From the NCBI RefSeq assembly GCF_014898055.3, contig NW_023601212.1:39854329-39918328 (forward strand): a stretch of 64,000 nucleotides of DNA, given 5' to 3'. Positions 44,536-54,857 of this stretch are shown in pieces. Source of the DNA: Talpa occidentalis. Its lineage: Eukaryota > Chordata > Mammalia > Eulipotyphla > Talpidae. Within the stretch, counting starts at the first letter, position 1, and each line of letters starts with the position of its first letter. The position numbers and the translations under genes are program-made. The notes beneath the pieces were generated by a model that saw only the letters and a list, made by a program, of their open reading frames with translations, had not been told where the DNA came from and searched no databases.

Positions 44536-46708
44536 AGAAAGAAAGAAAGGAACCCACCCACTTCATGGAGATTGAAACCCATACTACTGGAAGACTACTG
44601 GACTAATGAGGAGATCAAAGAGGAAATAAAAAAAAATACATAGAGATGAATGATAATGAGGACACAACTTTCCAGAATGTATAGGACACAGCAAAAGCAG
44701 TAATATGAGGAAAGTATATAGCCATACACATTCACATCAATAAATAAGAAAGAACTCAAAGAGACAACCTAATCTCCCATCTCAAGAACTACAAAAAGAA
44801 AAACAAAAAATCAAAAGCCAGTATAAGAAAGAAAATAATAAAAATCAAAGAAGATATAAATGAATAGAAATCAAAAAGGCAATACAAAAGAGGAAGAAAA
44901 CCAAAACTTTGGTCTTTGAAAAATAAAACAAACCTCTCACCAGGCTCACAAAGAAAAAATGAGAGAAAACACAAATAAATAAGATCATAAATGAAAAAGG
45001 AGAAATTACAACAGATATAGCAGATTCAAAAGAATAACCAGAGATTATTACAAACAGTTATATGCAAACAAGTTCAAAAATCTAGAAGAGATGGACAAAT
45101 TCATAGAACTATACAGTCATCCAAAGCTAGATAAGGAAGAAATAGAACACCTAAACAGACCAATTACAAGCAGCAAAACTGAAGCAGTAATCAAAACAAC
45201 TCCCCCAAAACAAAAGCCCAGGACCAGATGGTTTCAAAAATGAATTCCACCAAACATTCGGAAATTACCGAGTGCCTATGTAACACAAACTCTTTCAAAA
45301 AAATTGATTAGGAAGGAATACTACCAAATACATTATATGAAGCCAACATTACACTCATACCAAAATGAAACAAGGCCAACAAACAAAAAGAAAACTATGA
45401 GCCAATCTCTCTAATGAACATGATGTAGAAATCCCCAATAAAATCTTAGCCAACAGAGTCAAAAAATGCATCAAAAAGATAACATACCATGACCAAGTGG
45501 GATTTATTCCAGCGACACAAGGATGGCCCAACATCAAAAATCAATTAATATAATCCAACACATCAACAAAAAGAAAAATAAAAACCATATGGTCATATCA
45601 ATAGATGCTGAGAAATCATTCAACAAAGTTCAACATCCGTTTATGATGAAGGCCCTTGAAAGTCTCAGGGTAGAAGGAATATACCTTAACATAATAAAAG
45701 CCATATGTGACAAATCCACAGCCATATTATTCTCACTGGTGAAAAACTGAAAGCCTTTCCTTTAAGATCTGAACAAACAAGGATGCCCACTCTCACCACT
45801 GCTTTTCAATATAATACTGAAAGTCCTAGCCAGAACAACAAGACAAGAGAAAGACATACAAGGAATCCCAATAGGGTAAAAATAAGCAAAACTATCACTA
45901 TTTGCAGATGATATGATAACATACATAGAGAACCCTAAAAACTCCACAGAAAAACTAATCTAAATATTAGATCAGTTTAGTAAAGTAGCAAGATACAAAA
46001 TCAACACACAAAAATCAGTACCTTTCTTTTATGCAAACAATCTGAAGAAGAATTTAAGAAAACCATCCCATTTACAATTGAAACAAAAAATCAAATACCT
46101 GGGAATAAACCTAACAAAAGAGGTGAAAGACCCATGCATAGAAAATTATAAAACATTGTTAAAAGAAATAGAAGACACAAAAATGGAAAGACATCCCCTG
46201 CTCATGGATTGGAAGAACTAACAATATCAAAATGGTCATCCTACTGAAAACAATCTACAGATTCAATGCAATCCCAATAAAACTCTTGATGACATTTTTC
46301 AAGGAAATGGAGCAAATACTGATGAAATTCACATGGAGACACAAAAAAACCTCAAATAGCCAGAGCTCTCCTGACTACAAAGAAGAAGTATGCGGTATCA
46401 TACTCCCAGACTTAAAACTATACTGCAAAGCCATTAATAATTAAACTGGCATGGTACTGGAACAAAAATAGACATACAGACTTAAGGAATTGAACAGAAA
46501 ACCCAGAAGTAAAGCCACACATATATGGACAACTAATCTTTGACAAAGGAGCAAAGAAATATGCAATGAAACAAGGACAGTTTGTTCAATAAATGGTGCT
46601 GGGAAAACTGGACTGCTACTTGCAAAAGAATGAAGCTAGAACAATACCTCACACCATGGACAAAACCAACTCAAAATTGATAAAATAAGTGAACATAAGA
46701 CCTGAAAC

Positions 46709-47178
46709 TGTTAGGGGGAAAAGAATGTCCTAAAGCTAATTCCATACAGGCTTTGTGGACTCCACCCCCCACTCCAGACCAAAGCCAAAAGACACTGGGA
46801 ACTCCAAATCCCATCACCACCCAAGGGAAGGTGGCTGGGACCTGAGGGTGGGGTTAAGCAGCCAGGTTTGGTATAAAACCAGACACATGGGCTTTGGGGG
46901 ATTCCCCATTTTGGCTCTCCGCCAGCTCGCAGGTTCGGCCAGCTCAGAGAGTGACTTTGGGTTTCCAAGTCGGTGGATCGGGTAGGAAGCATTAAAGACT
47001 TTATTTCCTTATTTTCTCCCTGAGTTGTACATTTTCTTAATTCCCTTTCCCTTGTAAATAAACCTTTTATTAACCTTTTGTGTGTGCCTGTAGTGGAGTA
47101 TTAATAAGTCCCTTTTAAGCTCACAGGTGAGGACCCACAGCCAGGCAACCCATTTTATATCGGGGTTGCTCTGTAACA
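46709..47178 (+). repeat. ERV3b 5' LTR
   Basis: 470 bp, related to the ERV3a LTRs with many differences. It keeps TATAAA at 46872-46877, where ERV3a reads gatagaa, and AATAAA at 47057-47062. Confidence 0.92.
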
Positions 47179-47181
47179 GTT

Positions 47182-47199
47182 TGGCACCCAACGTGGTTT
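47182..47199 (+). other. ERV3b primer binding site
   Basis: tggcacccaacgtggttt, lysine-type-like, starting three bases after the LTR end. The last bases are degenerate. Confidence 0.6.
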
Positions 47200-47518
47200 C
47201 CAAGCTTCACCCGTGGTTGACCAGCCCAAAGTAATTTTCCTGCATTGGTCACCATAAAGCGCATTAGGTCTGCAGGACTCGCAGTGAAAATCTTTGTTTC
47301 ACGTTTTGAAAAGTCTGTTTTTTTTTCCCGTGCATACAGCTCTTGTGGGTGTGGTTTTGACCCAAACATGGCCTCAACCATGAACTTAAGCGGTTTTATC
47401 CCTAACTTGAGTTCTTTCAGTTTTTTTCCCAGCCTTGAATTTAAGTAGGCTTTTTCCGTTAAATATTACCACCAGTATTATAAGTGTAAATAATTGGATT
47501 AAACCTAGTGTATGGCAC

Positions 47519-49042
47519 ATGATTTTACTTCTGTATACATATGTGGGTGGTTTACAAGCCATCCCTTTACAGTCTGTGCTTCTGGGTGTTTTTTTGGTAA
47601 TGTGCATAGGCGCCATTTGCTACATTCTTGTTTCTATGAGAAGTAGATGTTCTACTTCACATACTGAGAATGTGCTGCAACAAATTCAAGCTCTTAATTT
47701 AGCTATGCAACAACAAAATCAACAAGCTTTTGATTTAACTATTAAGAGTATAAGGGATGAAAACTGTAACGTTTTTGAGTCAGCTTTTAAAAGCATGCAG
47801 TATCAAGTGCAACAACAAAATCAGGCTTTTGATTTAAATATTGAGAGTGTGAGGGATGAAAATCGTAACATTTTTGAGTCAGCTTTTAAAAGTATGCAGG
47901 ACCAGATACAGGCTGCCCTCCATAAATTGGATATGGCGGAGGCTCGGCTGATGGCACAGAGAAGAGATAAACCTTCTCCCTCCCATGAGGACTGCAAGAG
48001 GGCAGAGTTAGAAGAGGAGGAGTATCATTTGCTAAATACCTTTAACACATCAGGACAAAGGCTTTCACCATGTGACGAGGCCCCTCCCGAGATCCCTCCC
48101 GCACAGACTCCTGAGGCTTCACGGCCTCCATTGCCCTCTGGGGAGGAATCTAAAATGGCGTCACCTACCCACACTAGAAGCGGCACCCGTTTCAGCAGGA
48201 AGGATCACCGTGAGGCAGGACAGTTTCCTCTTCGCCAGTTGCCGATGGGTGGCTTGAATGAACAGGGGCGACCTGATGGGTACTTTTGGTTGTACCATCC
48301 TTTTAGCACTGCGGACCTCCTAAATTGGAGGAGCTCTGATCCCCCATACTGGCAGGCTCCTAAGAGGATGGCGAACTTGTTTGCCTCCATCTTTATCTCC
48401 CACCACCCTAACTGGGCAGATATACAGTCAATGTTACATACTTTACTAGGTCTAGATGAGCAGAGGATGGTAGTCAGGAAAGCCAGGGAGGAGGCTGACT
48501 GTCTCTGCCAACAGGATAGCCAATCCCCAGAGCCAGACATTGCTGTCCCAGAGGTAGATCCTGGATGGGACCCCAACAACGGAGGAATGGTGATGATGGA
48601 ACTGTATAAAAAATGTTTATTGGTAGGACTGGAGCAGGGAATCACCAAACAAAAGAATTTTAACAAAATATTAGAACTTTCAAAAGGGGCTAATGAGGAT
48701 CCATCAGAGTTCCTTGAGAGGATTATTCAGACGTATACAAACCACACGGATATAAATCCAGATGCCCCAGAAAATGCTCGTTTGATCACTATGGCGTTCA
48801 TCACATATAGTGCTCCAGACATAAGGAGAAAGTTAACAAAAGTAGACGGCGTCACAGAGATGAGTCCGTCCCAGGTAGTGGACTTAGCATTTAAGGTTTA
48901 TAATAATAGAGAAGACAGGAGAGAGGACAGGAGACCGAAACCTGCGACTGTTTTCGTACAAAGAGAGCACAGGAGAGGGTTTTGGGGAAACAGTAATGGA
49001 CAGAGACTGATTTCTAGGAAGAAATCAGTGTGCTTTCTTTAG
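47519..49042 (+). pseudogene. ERV3b gag with membrane segment and coiled coil
   Basis: 507 codons are open from the ATG at 47519. The frame extends upstream to 47435 without an ATG, and an upstream frame with ATG 47369 (MASTMNLSGF) suggests that the original start is now frame-shifted. Order: a hydrophobic stretch of about 20 residues (VLLGVFLVMCIGAICYILVS), a Gln-rich coiled coil containing a ~34-residue block twice (FESAFKSMQ in each), a Pro-rich linker, then a gammaretrovirus-like capsid (FSTADLLNWRSSDPPYW; HPNWADIQSMLHTLL; GANEDPSEFLERI). It ends at a stop within the nucleocapsid. A zinc-knuckle remnant, CAFFREEGHWKYSC, continues in another frame with the second Cys replaced. Confidence 0.82.
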
Positions 49043-49139
49043 GGAAGAGGGACATTGGAAGTACAGTTGTCCCAGGTTACAGGGAAGAGGCAGACGCAGT
49101 AATTACAGAAGGCAGGATAGAAGACTGAGGACACCATGA

Positions 49140-49438
49140 CAGGATGATTCACGCAGGGGTTACAGGAGGGAATATAGAAGGAGTACACAGAACCAGGAAC
49201 CAAGGAGAGAGGAACGAAGACAATGTTAGCACAGAGTAGAGGCTCAGATGATGATAGGGAATATGGACAGAGAAGGAATCAAGAGCCCAGCATAGAGGAC
49301 AGGAGAAAAGTGATAGCACAGAGTAGGGTCTCAGGTGAAGATAGGAGGGAATATAGACAGAGTAGAAGGAATCTGGAGCCAAGTGTGGAGGAAAGGAGAC
49401 AAATGATAGTTCATAGAGAAGGTTCAGATGAACAATAG
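49140..49438 (+). repeat. ERV3b gag-pro linker, ~90-bp coding repeats
   Basis: Three imperfect units of about 87-93 bp encode Arg/Glu-rich sequence (DRREYRQSRRNLEPSVEERR-type). Unit anchors gcacagagtag(a/g)g lie near 49229 and 49316 and a diverged one near 49409. One frame is open at 49223-49438. They lie between nucleocapsid and protease. Confidence 0.75.
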
Positions 49439-49479
49439 GGGTGCCCGGGGGCTCCACTAGATCTTAAGCCCATTAAAAT

Positions 49480-49894
49480 AACCCCCTCGGAGCCCCGAGT
49501 AACTCTCGTTGTGGGGGATCGTCTGATTGATTTCTTGGTGGACACTGGAGCAACATACTCAGTTTTAAATTAGAAATTAACTAAAATGAGCAAAGAGACT
49601 GCAGAAGTCACTGGGATTACGGAGAGGCCACAACAGAAAGCCTTCCTACAAACGTTGGAGTGCCAGCTAGGCACCACACAGCTCCAGCACAGCTTCCTGT
49701 ACATGGAAGAGTGTCCAATCCCTCTACTTGGTCGTGACCTTTTAAGTAAGCTTAATGCACGAATTATATTCTCACCCAAAAATCAGAGGCTTCACCTACA
49801 GGTTCCTCCAGAGCATGCTCTGCAGTTGCAGATGTTACTCAAGATGCTCCACCAAAAGGTGGAATTTTACCTCCAGAAATTGTTGAAAGAGTAA
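49480..49894 (+). pseudogene. ERV3b protease
   Basis: The catalytic DTGA lies near 49542-49553 (IDFLVDTGATYSVLN) and is followed by an in-frame TAG at about 49571. The second half is open at 49586-49894 and contains [12 protein letters not shown]. Gamma-like retroviral aspartic protease, interrupted. Confidence 0.8.
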
Positions 49895-49899
49895 GTAAA

Positions 49900-52300
49900 T
49901 GGGTATGGACTGATGGAACCCCAGGAAGTGAGAAAAATGCAGAGCCTGTAAAGATAGAAGTGATAGAGGGGAGCAAAACCCCGAGGAGGAAAAAATACCC
50001 CTTAAAGGAGGAGGCCTTGAGGGGAATTGAGCCAGTATTGAAAAGGTTCCTTCAATCTGGACTCATTTGGCCCTGCCACTCACCATACAGCACTCCGATT
50101 CTGCCAGTGAAGAAACCCCATACAGGCGAGTACCATTTTGTCCAAGATTTAAGGGCTATTAATGATATCGTTCAGGATTTACATCCCACTGTACCTAATC
50201 TGTACACCCTATTAACTGCCATACCTGGTGACTTTAGGTGGTTTTCGGTATTAGACCTGTAGGATGCCTTTTTCTGTATTCCAATAGATGTCCAGGACCA
50301 ACTGCTTTTTGCCTTTCTCCAGTATTGCCGGACTGTGCTTCCACAGGGATTTAAGAACTCCCCAACTATTTTTGGGGAAATACTGGCCAGGGATCTCAGG
50401 AAGGTTCAACTAAACCAGGGTGTCTTATTGCAATATGTAGATGATTTATTGATTGCAAGTCCAGACTACGAATCTTGTCTGGGAAATACCATAGTGGTAC
50501 TGAACCACCTGGCAGAATGTGGCTACAAGTTGTCACCTAACAAGGCACAGTTATGTAAACAAACTGTGACATATTTGGGATTTGAAATTAAGAAAAGCAG
50601 ACGGAGCCTGATGATGGAAAGGAAACAGGTAATTTCAGCCCTTAGAATCCCCAGTAACCCGCGACAGTTGCGCGGATTTTTGGGTATGGCTGGGTTTTGC
50701 AGGATTTGGATTCCTAATTTTGGACTAATAGCAAAACCCTTATATGATGCTCTCAAAGGCCTGGAATCTGAACCTTTGTCTTGGACTCCAGAATGTGAAA
50801 AGGCCTTTGATTAAATAAAAGTAAAGTTGATATCAGCCCCAGCATTAGGGCTTCCAGATCTTAGGAAGCCTTTCAGACTTTATGTACATGACAGACAGGG
50901 GGTTAGCCTAGGAGTGCTGATCCAATTATTGGGGCCAGAAATGCAGCCTGTTGCATATCTGTCCAAATAATTGGACCACATCACTAAGGGATGGCCTCCA
51001 AGTTTGCATGCTATGACTGCCACTTGTGACATCCTACACGAGGTAGAGAATTTTACATTGGGTCAGCCCATCACTGTGTGTGTGCCATGTCTTGACATTG
51101 CTGGAGCAGAAGGGTGGACTTTGGTTAACCGCTGGGCGAATGGGAAAATATCAAGCAGCTCTGTTGGACAATCCTAATGTGAAACTGCAGGTTTCTAATT
51201 CCCTGAATCCTGCCACACTGCTTCCAAGCAAAGCAGATGGATCTGAGGATGACACTTTAATCCATAACTGTTTAGAAACCATAGACACAGTGTATGCCAG
51301 CTGACCAGATCTAACTGACCAGCCTCTGCCGGATCCAGAGTGGGAGCTATTTACAGATGGCAGCAGCTTCATGGACCAAAGCCATTGATGTGCAAGAAAC
51401 GCAGTGGTGACACTCCAGAACACCGTGGAAGCCAAGGCTCTTCCAGGAGTTACATCAGCGCAGGAAGTCGAATTAATAGCCCTGACCCGTGCCTTGGAAC
51501 TCTCAAAAGGTAAAAGAGTCAATATATTTACTGACTCAAAATATTCTTTTATGATTCTCCTCATGCATGGGGCAATTTGGAAGGAGTGGGGACTTCTTAC
51601 CGCTAGTAACAAGGATGTCAAACACCCATTAGAAATCCTGACCTTGCTAAAGGCAGTAGCTTTACCATCAGCTGTTGCTGTGATGCATTGTCCTGGCCAC
51701 CAAAAGGGTGGGTCTGACATGGCAAAGGGCAACAGGGCAGCTGATCGGGCAGCTAAGGCCGCTGCCCGTCCTGCCCTCCAGGGTGCACTCATCCCTCTTG
51801 TGGACCTGACTCAGTATGCTCCTGAATACACCAAGCAGGATGAGGCAAGAGCTCGTGCATGGGGATTTACTGAGTTTGACCCCAGCTCTACTTGGAGAAT
51901 AAACTCCCATGGGATGATACTCCTCCTGGAGGCCCTGGTATATCCGGTGCTAAAACATCTTCACGAAGGATCTCACTATGGGAGAGATGCCTTATTAGAA
52001 ATGCCTTATTAGAAATATTTGAAGGGACCATATTTGCATAAAATAGCACAATGGATCACCCGCGTTGTCAAATATGTGCCAGGAATAACCCCAAGACTGA
52101 CTCCCACCCTAAAGCCATTGGGGTTCAATATTGAGGCAAGTGCCCTTTTGAGGACTGGTAGGTGGACTTTACACAAATGCGTAGAATAACAGGCAACTTC
52201 AAATACCTACTGGTTTTTGTGGACACATTCTCGGGATGGGTGGAAGCATTTCCACAAAGACGGAAAAAGCTTCCGAGGTTGTAAAACAGCTGCTGACAGA
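49900..52300 (+). pseudogene. ERV3b pol (RT, RNase H, partial integrase)
   Basis: RT begins about 49960 (YPLKEEALRGIEPVLKRFL), with VKKPHTGEYHFVQDLR and the catalytic YVDD near 50436. In-frame stops occur at 50260-50262, near 50812 and near 50968. RNase H is present from about 51345 (DGSS) through VNIFTDSKYSF and HCPGHQKGG. The integrase zinc region is damaged by a small local duplication (atgccttattagaa twice, near 52000). The catalytic core starts ([10 protein letters not shown]) and then similarity is lost near 52300. Multiple frameshifts throughout. Confidence 0.85.
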
Positions 52301-52330
52301 TATGGGGAGCCAGGCTACTCATGTCGTCTG

Positions 52331-52458
52331 ACAAAGGTCCAGGCATGGGACAGATTCCTGAAGAGTCAGGTATCTTCTTAGCAGACTCCTGCTAGATTCT
52401 CCTCATTTGTTATGGCTAGTTTCTACCATTGCAAAAATACGCATTTAAAAGTAAAACT
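52331..52458. other. Unassigned junction sequence
   Basis: About 130 bp between the decaying ERV3b integrase and L1_E. No recognisable element. It includes taaaagtaaaact (52446-52458), the left copy of the L1_E target duplication. Confidence 0.45.
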
Positions 52459-52483
52459 ACAATTTTGGATAGAGGGGGCGGAG

Positions 52484-52495
52484 CAACATGGCGGC
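52484..52495 (+). promoter_or_regulatory. L1_E YY1-type site
   Basis: caacatggcggc near the L1 5' end matches the ATGGCGGC core used by YY1 in L1 promoters. L1_D has ATGGCGAC at the same place. Confidence 0.5.
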
Positions 52496-53743
52496 GAGGA
52501 GAAGCTGCGAGTAAGATCTCCCATTAAAAAAAGTTAATAGGGAGGAAAAGCGGCAGGTCCCAGTGAGAACTGGGACACGGAAGATAAACTGGTGACTCCA
52601 GCAAACTGCCCGAAGAAGAAAGTTGCCATAAAAGAGGACTAGAAGGGAGGAAAGCGCAGAAACCTGCTCTCCTCCCCCGCCCACAAAGTCGGCACTCTCC
52701 GACCGGCAGAGAGGAGGAAAACAACAAACCAAAACGACCAACAAGAACAAACTACGCAGCAAGCGGGACTGTGAGTGGAAAGGAACTATTGCAGCCACCA
52801 CACCCCGTGAACAGGAGCTGTGGAGAACCCTGCAGGATTTGCTGCGGCAGTGAGCAAACGGCTCCGGGCGCCATTAGAGAAGAACAAAGAGACTCTGGAG
52901 GAGACCCGCACACAGCCCCGGGCCGGCCGGTAAGCTTGCGAGGAAAAGCGGCGCGCTTGGTGCTCTTGAAAAGCAAACGCGGATCGGGATCGCGGATCGG
53001 GATCGTGGCTGCCCAGGTCCCCGCGCCTGCGACCAGGCTTGTGGGGAGACGCGTGGAGGCCCTCACTGAGGTGAAAGTCCCTCACTGAGTAAGCAGGAAC
53101 CAGGTGCCCAGGCACGGGAGCGGGGTGCAAAAGGCGCCATTCCCGTGCCACTGAACTGGGCTACAGCCCGCGTCCTGGACCTGAGGGCTTTGGAACTGAG
53201 ACCCGGGGAAGGAAATTCAGGGCGTGGGTTCATCACGACGGTGGGGCACAAGGCAGACACAGTACCCCAAAGCCGTTGAGGTTTACCCTACAATTCTCGC
53301 TCTGTTCCCTGTCCCACAGAGGGGGGAGGGCGTCGAAAAGCAGCCCCCCAAGGACAATAGGAGAGATCTCTGGCGCCACCTAGGGACCAGAAAAAAAAGT
53401 CACTAACACCCCATAGAACAGGGAAATTTCTTAAGAAAAGACTTCTTAAAAAGGGCAGAAGGCTTCTGGAGGACCCAGTGGCCAGCTGGGAAGATAGCCC
53501 ACGCCAGGCCCCTTCCAACCAGCAGTCTGAGCCCACAGAGGGAGAAGGCACACACGTCCGGGGCAGACCGGGCGCGCAGAAGAGTGTGCCTGAGACCAGA
53601 TGCACAGGGACTGCGTCCCGCTTCGCCATTTTAGATGAGGGACATTTCTTCAGTAAAGACTGCCTAAAACCAGCAGAAAGATCCCCCAGAAGCCAGAGAT
53701 GGCTCCTGGAGGAGCCAGAGGGGAGCGGAGAAGTTCACCCAAG

Positions 53744-54783
53744 ATGCCAGCCAGTCCGAGCAACACTGTCCCAATGCATACGACAAATTAGAAAACAGAC
53801 AGTAGGGAGTAGAAGAACCACACACAACCTAACAACTCCTCAGGAAAGAAGCACCCCACAAAAAGAAAACCACCCCCCAGATTGCAACGACAGTAACTTG
53901 GAAGAACTTCTGAGCCTTCCAGAAAGAGAATTTAAAATTGCCATGATTAAAAAAGTGACAGAAGTCATAAAGGAAAACAATGATCAGAAGAAGGAAATTG
54001 AGTCCCTAAAGAGGGAAAACAATGGTCAGAAGAATGAAATTGAGTCCCTAAAGAGGGAAGTAAAAGAAATGCAGGAGATCAAAGAATTAATGGAGGAACT
54101 AAAGAACTCTGGGAAAAGCAATGAAAGCAGAATAGATGAAATGGAAGAACGAATAAGTACTCTTGAAGACACAGAAATAAAAAGAACCAGAAAAGGAAAG
54201 AGAAGTACGAAGGAAAAAGAACGAAGAAAGACTTCATGAACTATCTGACTCCATGAGGAAAGGAAATATAAGAGTTATAGGAATTCCAGAAGGAGAGGAG
54301 AGAGATGTAGGAACAGAGAAAATATTCCAGGAGATAATTGAAGAGAACTTCCCAAATGCGAAGAAGGAGCTGAAAATTGATATACAAGAAGCAAGAAGAA
54401 CACCAAACTTCCACGACGAAAGGAAAAATACAGCAAGACACACAATAGTAAAGCTCCCAAGAATCCAGGACAAGGAAAAAATAATGAAGCTGACAAGAGG
54501 GAAGAAACAGATAACATTCAAAGGAAAACCAATCAGGCTGACATCAGACTTCTCTGAAGAAACACTACGGGCAAGGAGAGAGTGGAGGGACATAGTCAAC
54601 AGACTCCAAGACAACAGATGCCAACCAAGAATACTCTATCCCGCAAAGCTCTCCTTCCTCTATGAAGAAAGAATAAGGACCTTCCCAGACATAGAGAAAC
54701 TCCGGAATTTCATTACGACTAAACCCCCACTCCAAAAAATACTACAAGGAATCCTAAAGCCAGAACCTCACAGGGACGAATAA
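53744..54783 (+). pseudogene. L1_E ORF1, 5-bp deletion
   Basis: ATG at 53744 (MPASPSNTVSQ counterpart). The coiled coil is open to 54239. A 5-bp deletion near 54190 (agaaccagaaaagg versus agaaccaaaacagaaaagg in L1_D) shifts the frame. The rest, with the RNA-binding and C-terminal domains (GNIRVIGIPEGEE; IRLTSDFSEETLRAR), is open at 54253-54783. Confidence 0.92.
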
Positions 54784-54857
54784 CAACGAAAGAAGACCAA
54801 AAATAAAAAAAGTTATTAAAAGAATAAATAAATAAAATCAAAGGAAAGACAAACACA

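Larger units (their letters stand above)
42509..46708 (+). mobile_element. L1_C continued: ORF2, old and interrupted
   Basis: Continues ORF2 after ERV3a, with SINEs at 42543-42818 and about 43326-43651 and a short L1 at about 43783-44535. The ORF2 sequence is recognisably L1 but more diverged than L1_D, with many small indels. It ends at 46708, where ERV3b begins within the 3' part of ORF2 (gaacataagacctgaaac). The rest of L1_C is not visible in the window. Confidence 0.85.
46709..52330 (+). mobile_element. ERV3b: gag-pol provirus, 3' part missing
   Basis: A 5' LTR, primer site, long gag frame, repeat-rich linker, protease and pol extend to the integrase core near 52300. Similarity to ERV3c then decays, and no 3' LTR follows. 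It is more diverged and more broken than ERV3a or ERV3c. It is inserted in L1_C (left flank gaaac), and the right flank cannot be checked. Protein motifs are gamma-like (class I). Confidence 0.88.

Noticed and set aside
46755..46985. Short frames within the ERV3 LTRs (MWTPPPPQ-type)
   Set aside because: LTR sequence with promoter and poly(A) signals. The frame start differs between copies and there is no evidence of translation.
47435..47518. Gag start at 47435
   Set aside because: The codon is TTG. The first in-frame ATG is 47519, and the likely original start (47369) is in a different frame.
53478..53743. Extra N-terminal domain on L1_E ORF1
   Set aside because: The open frame extends into the 5' UTR by chance. 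L1_D shares the start MPASPSN, and the extension does not align with the L1_D 5' UTR frame.
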